64,000 nt of DNA from Paraspadella gotoi (Eukaryota > Chaetognatha). The DNA is taken from assembly GCA_051294375.1 (NCBI GenBank), contig CM119269.1, positions 1,442,537 to 1,506,536 of the forward strand, read 5' to 3'. This document shows, piece after piece, positions 1 to 9,897 of the stretch (position 1 is the stretch's first letter; the number at the start of each line of letters is the position of its first letter). The notes under the pieces were generated by a model, which saw only the letters and a list, made by a program, of their open reading frames with translations, was not told the origin of the DNA and did not search any database. The translations under genes were made by a program, and so were the position numbers.

Positions 1-101
1 TTACGACTTACGTGAAAAGAATACATGAACTCTTCTTCCGACTTACGGAATTATTGTTCATGCAAATATATAATAATACATTTATTTCATTAATGAGTTA
101 G

Positions 102-264
102 ACGGAAAGGATCGTCCTCGCTCATCAAAGAAGCGACCTTCGACATCGACTCTCGATCGGGAACCGAATCCTCACAGCGTTCGAAATCAAGATGTGCGGC
201 GGCAATCTACATCGAAAACCTGGCCGAAGACCCAACCCCGGTCCCTCTACGTCCGCGTTATTGA
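102..264 (+). CDS. Possible 3'-terminal exon of an upstream gene
   Basis: A reading frame ending in TGA at 262-264 follows a possible acceptor (gttag) near position 100. It reads as an ordinary hydrophilic protein end, finishing ...IYIENLAEDPTPVPLRPRY. Codons favour C or G in the third position, as in the surer exons here. The other two forward frames are also open across much of the segment (one from before 194 to 553), so the frame choice is a judgement. No family is recognised. If real, it is the last exon of a gene lying mainly outside the window, and the GC-rich stretch to about 600 would be its 3' UTR. Confidence 0.25.
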
Positions 265-1761
265 CGACAATACGTCCCTCAAATTCAACCCCGGCGGAAG
301 AGAAAGCTCCTCGGCGAAAATGAAGAGAACCCGAAGATGGACGACGATGTTTAAAAGACGGGGCGCCGGAGCCCGCGCCCCCGATGATACCCTGGTGGGC
401 CGGGCGCGGCGCGGCGCTCGTCCGGAGCTGAACAGCCCAACAGCCGCGGCTTCTCTCAATTTAGAACTGGATCATGAACTCGAAAATGAACTTGATTACG
501 GACATATATTTAAAATACTCGGATTGTTTTGCGTTTCACGACCGATGATCTAACGTTTTCTCGGAGAAGTCAGCCGACTAGTACGGAAGACCGCGAGGTG
601 CGACGTTTTTGCTTCGACACCCACGTCGCAAACGCGCCGTATTTACTAGGAGATTCGGCCGCAGACGACGAAACAGAATTTATTATTTGTTTATTAACGT
701 AGTATTCATTTATTCAAAACATTTAAAGTAGAATGGTTCAAAAATTTTATCCTCAAACGTTTAGCTTAGTATTAAGATCCCTATTTACGATTTTCCTTTG
801 ATCATGTTTCAATTCTTTCGCTTTTATACGTATTTACGTTCGTTTATTTTATTCTGATCATGCGAAAGAAAAACCAGCTAACTTAAGCAATTATTTAAAA
901 GAGACGATCACGTTTTTTATTGCTCTGTATTGAAAGTAGTTTCGTAGTATTTCCTCGACGTTAATCTTCGTCAAATCATTTTCGAAAAACTTTTATTACG
1001 ACGAAATTGAAAAATAACGTTCGATTTTACCATTTAATATTAGTATCTTTGTCTCAACTGATCGCTCTCTATCAAAATTCGACGCGAATACGGAAAGATT
1101 TTATTCAACGATAACGTGACATGGTTTTAAACATTGTGTAATCCACTGTGAAAAAATAATTTACTACTATTGCATTGTATTGTCATTCAAACATTAGCGA
1201 AAATCAATCACATAAAATTAAAAGAAAGGTACAGTTTTTTGACAGGCTTAAGTACAACGGATAAAACAATATATTCTTCCCTTCCCTTTTCTTGATTTTT
1301 TTTCAGTTTATTTCTGCTTTTTATTTATTTTTTTCTTTCTTCTCTCAATCTTATCTCTTTATTTCCATCTATCTTGATCCTTCTCTTCCTCTTTCATGAT
1401 TCTTTTCTCTTCTTCTTGGACATGCTTTGCACTGCCCCTTCAGATCAGAGTGGTCTTTGTTGGAGTTTTTTCCACCGCTCTGATGGAGCGCTGGAGGTGG
1501 GGGTGTAGAGATATGTCCCCCTTTTTCCCCCATTTATTTGTTTGCCTTTTTGTTATTACCGTTTCTGCCGATAGATGTCTTTTTCCTTTTCTTTAGGAGA
1601 TTACACTCCTCTTTCTTTTTCTTACCAGATATTCTAGCCATGTAGATTCTTAGGACTTTTCCGCCCGTCACCAAACTGCCTTTTACGAGGTTCCAGGACG
1701 CCCTCATGTCACCATTAGTCACCTTTTGATACGTTCACAGACAGTGATGTCACGGCCATAG
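265..1761. other. Spacer, AT-rich, no clear gene
   Basis: GC-rich to about 660, then AT-rich without convincing exons. A pyrimidine-rich patch lies at 1270-1400. One or more 5' exons of the next gene probably lie here, because its first visible exon has no start codon, but I could not place them. Confidence 0.5.
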
Positions 1762-2894
1762 AGCTTGTGGCGAGACCACACTCCAAGAGACTCGTGGGCC
1801 TACTCGTGGTCAGACTTTAGACCCCGTCATAGACTGGTGGACGGACTCGTGGCCCACCACATTCGGCCACACTCGGGTGACAATAGCCTCGCCGATACTC
1901 CCTCACCACGGCGAGCCGACGGTTCGCGCGGCAAGCACAACGGCGCTGGATGCGGCCACGCCCACTTCCGGAGGCGTCAGCGGGGGACCTGGGGGACGGC
2001 GGTCCTCCGTAACAGCACGACGGCCGGCGAAGCGGAGGCGGCTACACGAGCACACGGCAAGTGTTCGTACAATTTTATACAGTTGCTTTTCTTTTCTCTT
2101 TCGTTTCATAATTTTCCCCATCTTTTTAATTCAATAGCATGTTGAAATTTTGTGTTATTTTACTTTTTCACACTCCACAAAATAATTTTTTAAGAATTTA
2201 AAAAAAATAAAAAAAATGCTAAGGATGAAGAATTTAAGGCTTCACATTATCCTTCCCCTCGAGTCTTCAGCGACTCCTCTGTCTCCGAGGAATCCTTGGA
2301 CGAAAAATCCATCAACGCTAACGTCTCTAACGATTTCGGCAAACGAGTCCGCGTCTCGAATTGGAATAAAGAGAAGAAGCAAGCGGAGAAGAATAGGCAC
2401 AAGAACACCGTCGCTGCCAGCGCTATCAAGGTAAGTGATAAGAGATAAGCGATGAGTAAGCGATGGGTAAGGGTAAGTGATAAGGGATGGGGAATGAAGA
2501 ACCCCTAGGGAAGCAGGGCCGAGAGGGAAAAAATAAACAATGACGAGTATGCCTTTGTCTCTTGTAAGGGATATGAGGAATTGGAGAAAATAAAAACTGA
2601 AAAATAAAAACAAGCGGGGCAATGAGATCAAGGAAAGGAAGCGTAAAGTATTTAAGACGCTGTAAAATAAAAAGGGAAGAATGTTTTTTTTGTTTCATTG
2701 GACAAAACTCTGAAGCGAGACAATCCTTCATCGCCTTTTGAACGCCTCGCAGCTCTTTTAACTCAATTCAGGCGGAACAGTTGGCGTTGACTGCGCAAGA
2801 TTATGTCGATACAGGCGACGGAAACAAAGAGAAAGAGGAAAAACACCGACTTCTCATAGAAGAGGTCGACCTGACCCCCGAGACGGCCGTCAGG

Positions 2895-2936
<42 letters not shown>

Positions 2937-3296
2937 GAGAGGAGAGAGAGAAAGAGGAGAGACAGACGTTAAATCTCTCCCCCCCCCCTCGGGTCCCCCT
3001 CCCGTTTCCAGGATTTTAAGGGAAACCCCGTCCATGGATCGACTCATGAATCTTCGTAAAGGAGCCAAGTTCATGGAAAGAATGGAAGTCGGTGGGAAAG
3101 TCGCGCGGGAAAAGGGTTTGTTCGAAACGGCCGTCCTCGCGCTCGCTTATCAGGTGACTCGTTGACCAATTGGTTAATATTGATGGGTAATATAGATAAT
3201 TTTTATAATTTAGATATTTCGGGTAATTTAGATAATTGATGTACACATTTTTCACTTCTTCATTTTTCCTTTTTTTTCTTTCTTTTTTTCTTTCTG

Positions 3297-3361
<65 letters not shown>

Positions 3362-3748
3362 TTTCTTTCTTTCTTTCTTTCTTTCTCTCTTTATATAATT
3401 TTTCCTTTTTTTTCTCTTTATTTTTGTTTTCTTTTTCTCTTTTCTTTCACAGTTTCTCATGTCGCGTTACCCGGGGGATAAGTTAACAGATGAATTCTAC
3501 GACGAACTACTGGCTTCCGCTCGTATGGGGCCGACTCAACGATCAACTGCCAAGCCGAAAGCTACTGGTAGGAAATTCCATCATTCAACAACAACAACAA
3601 CAAATTCTACTGCTACTAATACTACTAATTTTACTACTACTACTTCTACTATCACTAATACTACTACTATTTGAATATAAATTTATACTGAATAAATTAA
3701 ATGTCTTTTTAATCATTTCCAGGTTACAAGCGAGCTAAGGAGGCGTGA
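1762..3748 (+). CDS. Unrecognised basic protein, six 3' exons
   Basis: Six coding exons join in phase: 1762-2056 (5' boundary uncertain), 2224-2430, 2772-2893, 3012-3153, 3453-3567 and 3723-3748, with TGA at 3746-3748. Exon 1 is Gly/Ser/Thr-rich and ends with a nuclear-localisation-like stretch (RRPAKRRRLHEHT). Exon 2 has a Ser/Glu-rich acidic segment, then a Lys/Arg-rich helix, EKNRHKNTVAASAIK, that resembles a bZIP basic region. The later exons predict helices without a heptad leucine repeat. The last residues are GYKRAKEA. Exon 1 appears to end at a GC donor (ACG|gcaagt); the other introns are GT-AG. No in-frame ATG occurs in exon 1, so the N-terminus lies upstream. Intron 3 holds a (GA)n tract and intron 4 a (CTTT)n tract. 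I do not recognise the family. Exon structure is fairly sure, function is not. Confidence 0.65.
2904..2932. repeat. (GA)n microsatellite
   Basis: About 15 GA units directly downstream of the exon-3 donor of the basic-protein gene, within its third intron. Confidence 0.95.
3262..3388. repeat. (CTTT)n microsatellite
   Basis: Interrupted CTTT array of about 125 bp inside an intron. It supplies a very long polypyrimidine run ahead of the acceptor at 3451-3452. Confidence 0.95.
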
Positions 3749-4555
3749 AATATTTTTTTTTTTCAAAAATCATGTGTTATTGATTTTGTTATTGGTACTA
3801 ATGCGTTTACTCCTTAGTTTGAATGAAAAAAAAACCTTTGTTGTGCCGAGTTAATTATGATATTTTTGGTCATTTATTATAGTTTCGAGCGATGTGATAT
3901 GAAAGTTAATATTCACATTTCGTTTATTTAGACATTCTATAATGATAGGTGATTCTTCGGACAGTTTAACATAATCATAATCATCCGCGATGATATAACG
4001 TTTTAATCTTTATGAAATTTGTAACACTACTATAAAAAATATATTATAGTGATAATTAGCGTAAACAAAAGTTCGCTATTTTACTGCCCTCTATTGGAAT
4101 GTTCTCATAAATATTCTGACTCAGCAAAAAAATTTTGCTTTATCTAATCGAAACCTGTATGCACACAAAAACTAAAAGCTATTTAAATCTTGTCTTCATG
4201 ACTAAACATTTCGTCATGAGTTCATAACCGAGTAAAACACCAAGTTTTCATTTCATCGCTGCGCGGAAAGACAACGAATCAGAGCCTCTTGCCTCTTTTG
4301 AGAATCGCATTGCACGCGTAACGAGGTGGGAACAACGACTCCTCTCCTTTTTGAGAACCCCGTTTCTAACGTCGCCGACCTGACACCGTTTCAGAGATCT
4401 CTGGCGTTTGCCCAATGAGCTTCTCCCAGCCAAACCCGTGGAACTGGAACAAGACTGGGCTGAAAATTACCCGGACCATTTCTCAGTTACTAACTGGGCG
4501 ATGGAAAAACCAGCCTTGAAATTACCAGAGTTAAGTTCCGCCTGGTCCGGATTGG
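3749..4555. other. Intergenic region and NF-kB promoter area
   Basis: AT-rich to about 4230, then GC-richer up to the TATA box at 4556. I looked for GGGRNNYYCC-type kB sites in the 300 bp before the TATA box and saw no clear match. Several frames are open across 4240-4590, including a 63-codon one, but none has an exon signature that outweighs a promoter reading. Confidence 0.5.
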
Positions 4556-4563
4556 TATATAAA
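4556..4563 (+). promoter_or_regulatory. TATA box of the NF-kB gene
   Basis: TATATAAA lies 74 bp before the ATG at 4637. Initiation about 30 bp downstream, near 4585, would leave a short 5' UTR of about 50 bases. Confidence 0.7.
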
Positions 4564-4636
4564 GCCTCTCTGTTTCGTTCCACGTAATTTCCAAGAACTC
4601 TCTCGCCGATTTCGTCACATTTAATCATCTTTAAAA

Positions 4637-7600
4637 ATGAACGTAAATTCGTTCTTAGACGATAACCAAACTCTATTTCGCTCCCCGACGGATATGTTCG
4701 GAAGTCCCTTCGAGCCGACGTCGGCGAGGATGACGATGACGCAGATTCCGACGACGCCTCAAGGTTTTTTCGAGACGCCTAAACCGATCACTATCGTCCA
4801 GAACCGGTCGACCTTCGGCGTGGAATCGATAAAGTTCGACCCCATCTTCGCTCCGTTGCCCGCGCCCGAAGACGTCAATTGGTTCCAAACTGGCGATGAA
4901 GTAAATTTCCAATGCGTCGATCAAAGTCCCGCCCACGACGTTTCAAGCTCCAACGATTCCTGTGGGGGATCAGCTCAGATGGTAAGTAGCGCTTTTTGGT
5001 CAAATAGTTCGAGCCTTTTTAACATTTTGAACTCAAAAGTGAAACGGTGTTAAGAATTTTGCCATATGTTTATCTCGTAATTGTACTATCTTGTACAATT
5101 TTTATCTCCAAACAAGATCCTTGGGATGAAGTTGAAAACATTTTTTTGAGCGAGCGAAAACTTTTGGATAGAAAGGAAATTTAATAACAAATTCGAGCCT
5201 CATCGTTATATATAAATGAGATTTTGACTTTAGTCTCCGCAACCTTGCTCATCCTCGATGGCCATGGAACAGTCACCGATGTCCGCATCGAACAGTCCAT
5301 CCTCTTCGAGTCCCCGTTCTAGAACGTCCCGCCGACCCAGCGCCGATTCCATCGAAGCCATCCTCAACTCGCCCGTCATGCATTCTCCGGAGGAGTGCGG
5401 AGGAAACTTCAAAGAAAGCTCCAAACCTTGGGCCGTTTTTAAAATCCAGCCGCAACAAACGGGGTCAGAAAAAAAAAGATTTATTTAGCCGGATCTGCTC
5501 ACAGCAAAATCCGTCGGTCGTACCCCAAATAAAAATATTGGGGGTAGGTCACTGAGATCATGTCAGAAGTCAGAACCTGAAAAATTCTACAAAATCGATA
5601 TCTGTCCGTCCGTTCGTTCGTCTGTCTGTCTGTACGTACGTCCCACCTTAGCTTTAAACGCAAATTGCTCATGAGTGGATAGGGTGATTGACTTTAAATA
5701 CAGGCTGAAAAAATAACAATAACAACAACCACAATTACTATAATAATGACTAAGGTTATAAAAAATTAAAAAATATAGATTATTAATAATAAATTTTTAA
5801 AAAATTAAAAAATAATTGTAAGTTTAATCATAACTTATTAACTAATTTTTTTTCATTATTGACTTTCCTCTTCTCTCCCAGGCATCGGTTCAGATATAAC
5901 ACCGAAGGAAAGTGTCACGGCAGCCTCTCTGGAAAACAAGGCACCTCTCCAACTCTTGCAATTTATGGTAAGTTTTGGACTTTCGGGTTTAATTAAAATT
6001 TGCATTTCTAATTAATATTTTGGCTTTTCTACTAATTTTAACACCAGGTCTTCAGAATGAAACGGGAAGACTGGGTTATCGCGTCGAACTCATCAACGCC
6101 TTTAACGACGATCCCCACCCGAACGTTTTGACCAGCAAAGTCGGCCTCACCCCGTTGGGTCATTTTCAGAAAGAGTTGGACTATGAGCTCAAACCTGGTC
6201 ACAAGAAAGAAGGAAGGTTCGAATTCAGCCTTGGGAAAATGGCTATCAATACTACCAAGAAGACCGAAGTCACGGAGCGGTTGATCAATCTTCATAAATT
6301 TCGATATTGCGAAAAACACGGGGTCGACGAGAATCACATCCCCGTCGACTTCTTGGAAAATCTTCAAAAAAAATTTCCTAAGGCTGGGAAGCCAGATGTG
6401 GATGCCAGCCAGGTTTAAGAAGCAATGACTTTTCTATTTCAATTTTTCTTTCATTATTTACATAAAAAAACTAATATTTTAGGTTCGTATGCGCATTTCA
6501 GTTTGGATATACGCGGGCCAGGACAAAATGTTCCTGGAACCAGTTATATCTGATATTATCAAGAACGAGCATCACCCTAATTCTAACAAACTTGTCATTT
6601 CGAAACTGAGCCACTCGAGTTGCTCTAAAAATGGACAAAAAGAAATTATAATTCTTTGTAGTAAGGTAAAGAAAAAAGTTTGTTGTTAAATCACCAACTG
6701 GTTTTTTTTAAATTAAAATTTTTCTTTATAATTCAAGGTTTGCAAAGAAAGCATTCAAGTCCGGTTCGAAGAAACTGACAAGTTGGGCACCCCCGTATGG
6801 GCTGAAAACGTTGGGCCCTCAATGGTTCATCATCAATGTGCAATAGTTATTCATACGCCTCGCTACAATCACACTACCGAAGTAGGTCGCTTTTAAGCTG
6901 GCATAAAAAAATTGTTATACATCAATCATACATTTTAATTTTGAGTTTAAATTATCATTTGTCTAAATATTGGTTGATTCAAAAAGTTTGTTTAAAAGTA
7001 AATTACATCAGTAGTCCTGAAATTTTAAAAAAGCATACTGAATTTTGAATCTCTGTTTCAGGTTTCAAGGGCTGTCTTGTAAATAAACTCTTTTCCATTC
7101 TGTGTGTTCGTCTGTCTGTCTGTCTGTCGGCTTAAAGTCACCTGATCAATAATAACTTGAAAATATTTTATAAAGTTAATTTTTAATATAATTGTTTATA
7201 ATTGTTATCATAACAAAAGCCATTCTTGAACAACTTCCTAAAGCGGGACTATTTTGATTGTTCTAATTTTTAGGGAGATGTGGAAGTAGATTTGCGGCTC
7301 GTGAGAAACAACGATTTCTCAGAGGCTCGTAAATTCGTATACAAAGCCCAAGGCGACTCTAGAAAACGAAAATACGCAAAGGGATCGAACAACGTTCGTC
7401 CATCTAGCTCTCAGACGCCTTCCACTGCTCATAACGTTGTCCGCCCGGCTTTAAACGCCGTCGCTCCGGTGATCATGTCCCCACAGTTTTACGCGACTCA
7501 GTTGCAGTCGCCGCAACCGGGTTTGGCGCAGCCAGTTTTTCAATTGGGCAGTCATCCGAATGGCGCGGTGCTGTTTTCCCAAATGAACAACCAGATTCCC

Positions 7601-9255
7601 ATGACTCAACCCGTGGTGAGTCAAGTCGGCGGGGTTCCGACGTCGGAATTTTCCACAATCAACACTGACGACTGGGCGACCAATGTCTTCCTCGATTCCG
7701 GTTTCTCGAGCGGGCCGAGATATACCATCAAAGAAGAGCCTCTCGACGCGAAGCCTTCGAGTCCGTTCGAGGAGAAGAATCGTCGAAACGCGGGCCAATT
7801 TGCACAAGTGCATTGCCCGCGAGCAGGCATGGTCGAAAAACAATGTCGCGAGAAACACAGCCAGTCAATCACCAAGGACGCTTGGCTCGAGATGCAGAAA
7901 TTGAGTTTGGAAGAGACAAAAGCGCTCAGGTCTGAAGAAGCGAAGAGTCACGTTTTGCAAAATGAAAAATCGAAGAAGAACAACGCCGTTCAGGAGTACG
8001 CTACTTCCGGAGACCCCTCCTCTTTGCTTAAAACGAACGAGCGAGAATTGTTCGCCGTGGACGATCACGGAAACAACAATTTGCACTTGGCCATTAATTA
8101 TAAACAAAACGAGAGTTTGAACCACATGCTGAGCGCCATATCGAGGTTCGGACCAAAGAAAGATCTGGCCGTGAACGCCCGCAACCATGACGGTTTGACA
8201 CCCCTTCACTTTGCGGTGACTATGAAGCAAACAGATTCGTTCGAATCCTTGCTGCGAGCCAAAGCCGATGTCACGAAAACAGATGGCGATGGGAACAACG
8301 TTATTCACCTGGCCTCCGCTCTGCCGCCACCATTTGGCCCTCGAATGCTGCGGGCGCTGCTCGACTTTTCCCTGCAGAAGGACGACGTTGATTTCAAGCA
8401 GACGCTTGGCGTTTTGGCCAATGCTAGGAATTACGAGGGAAAAGCGTCGCTCCACTTGGCCGTGGAAAAGGCGGACGTCGAGTCGTTGACACTCCTGGAC
8501 AATTTAGGTTGCGACCCGGACGTCGGGGATCGAAGCGATGGAAAGACGCCGCTTCTCGTCGCTATTCGGGCGAGAGACGTCGTCAAAGTCGATTATCTGC
8601 TCTACAAACTTCGCGCTTCTCCACACGCAAGCGCCTTTGACCAGGTCGTCCCCATCCGGGTCGCCGTCGGCATGATGGGCGGTCGCAGCGGCGGAAACGA
8701 CGACAATATGGAACGGATAGTCGAGATGCTCGTCGATCAAGGGGCCACCTACGAAGCGGAGAACCGCGAAGCTGAGCTCGATTGGGAGGTCGTGAATGAA
8801 AAGGAAGAGGAGGAGGAGGAGGAGGAGGAAGAAGATGTGAAGATTGAGTTTTCCGCCGCCGTCAAAGAGTTGTTGAGAGGAACGCCTACATGCGCGTCGC
8901 TGGAAGAAGAGCTGGCTCGATATCCCGAAGACGAGAAGGTCGTCAATCTTGGGCTGAAAGGACGAATGGCTCTGAGAAAAGAATTGGACGACCTCGTGGA
9001 ATCGGAACGCCTCTCGCAATTTATATCAGCGTTGCGTATCGATCACGTGAAAGTGCCGAAGGAGGTTTCTAGCAGCTGCCTCCTTGCAGGTAATTATCGA
9101 TGACGCATTTGAAACACATCGCTAGCTCCCTTGCCTTGCCTTGCCTTGCCTTGGCTCAAAATCTTTTTCTTTTTTTTTTTTTAATTTCAGTTTTGTCGAC
9201 GAAGGAAACTAAGCTGTGCGAAGTCAAAGCCGCTCTTCAAATTTTGGAGCAATAA
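4637..9255 (+). CDS. Class I NF-kB (p105/Relish-type) protein
   Basis: Rel-family transcription factor: the Rel homology domain (RHD) binds kB DNA as a dimer, and the C-terminal ankyrin repeats act as a built-in inhibitor until processed. Eight exons join in phase: 4637-4981, 5234-5463, 5882-5967, 6048-6412, 6483-6665, 6738-6881, 7274-9089, 9191-9255, giving 1077 codons plus TAA. Family members are near 970 aa; the extra length is mainly a 190-aa Ser/Pro-rich N-terminus. The RHD spans about 185-485. Its recognition loop begins RFRYNTEGKCHG at 194, with Thr199 where the family has Cys. The dimerisation half carries VCKESIQVRFEE and the NLS RKRKY is at 481-485. The linker holds DSGFSS (592-597), matching the beta-TrCP degron DSGxxS, and a sumoylation-type IKEE (603-606). 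About six ankyrin repeats span 714-945, followed by a Glu run near 960-972. No clear death domain is seen. The gene runs alone, with its own TATA box and poly(A) signals. Confidence 0.95.
7062..7087 (+). other. Possible alternative terminal exon of NF-kB
   Basis: Between exons 6 and 7 there is a good acceptor (ctgtttcag). Six codons (VSRAVL) follow in the phase of exon 6, then TAA at 7080-7082 overlapping AATAAA at 7082-7087. If used, it would end the protein inside the RHD, before the last beta-strands, the NLS and the ankyrin repeats. It may be a chance acceptor. Confidence 0.25.
8060..8755 (+). other. Ankyrin-repeat region of NF-kB
   Basis: The segment opens with HGNNNLHLAI, followed by DGLTPLHFAV, DGNNVIHLAS, EGKASLHLAV and DGKTPLLVAI, the ankyrin signature at roughly 33-60 residue spacing. 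A sixth, degenerate repeat follows (VPIRVAV to LVDQGA). All repeats lie in one uninterrupted exon. Confidence 0.9.
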
Positions 9256-9294
9256 AAACTGGAGGAAAAAAAACGTAGTGGGTTTTGGAATAAA
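9251..9294 (+). terminator. NF-kB poly(A) signals
   Basis: AATAAA overlaps the stop codon at 9251-9256, and a second copy is at 9289-9294. The second, 34 bases after the stop, is the more usable one. Confidence 0.6.
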
Positions 9295-9897
9295 TTTTTT
9301 TGTATTAGTTCTTTCGTCAATTTGTGTATGACTTTTTTCGTATTAGGATTTTTTACATTATGCACTATTATGTAACATACAATTAATTTGAATACAACAT
9401 TGCACAATGCTCACATTTATCAAACGGACGCACTTCAAGAAAGGTTAACATTTTATTGTCATCACCTTGAGAAATCCTTAAACCCTTTTTCATGAAGAAA
9501 TAAATATATGTCGAGTATGTATATATTTTGGAACACAATTGATCATCGCTGACAAATTAAGTTCACAGCTCTGCTTTCCCTCAATGAGTCACTTAAAAAT
9601 CTAAAATGAAAAAGAATGATTTTACAGCCCAAACACAAGTGACCAAAAAAGTGAGATTCGTTCCAGTTACACATAAATTTAGCTAGTGTCTAAGAATAAA
9701 ATGCGGACATATGGTTTCTAATCTGCCGAATAAATAAAGTAGCAAAACTAAATACATAAGACTTTTCCTTTAAGCCTAGCTCGGGTGTTTAAGTAAATTA
9801 TAAAACTTTTAAATAAGACTGGTTGACATGAATTTCAATTGAACATTTTAAATCCCCTTCTTTTTTCATTCACAATTGAAAACCTAATATGAATCAA
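9295..9897. other. Spacer between convergent genes
   Basis: AT-rich sequence holding the 3' ends of the NF-kB gene (+) and the next gene (-). No exon seen. Confidence 0.6.

Noticed and set aside
4390-4587. 63-codon plus frame (starts DLWRLPNELLPAKPVE) ending just after the TATA box
   Set aside because: Reads protein-like after a possible acceptor, but overlaps the NF-kB promoter, has no partner exon and is one of several open frames there. Not excluded, only unsupported.
7865-8455. 196-codon minus-strand frame in the NF-kB ankyrin exon
   Set aside because: Antisense shadow of a clear ankyrin-coding exon.
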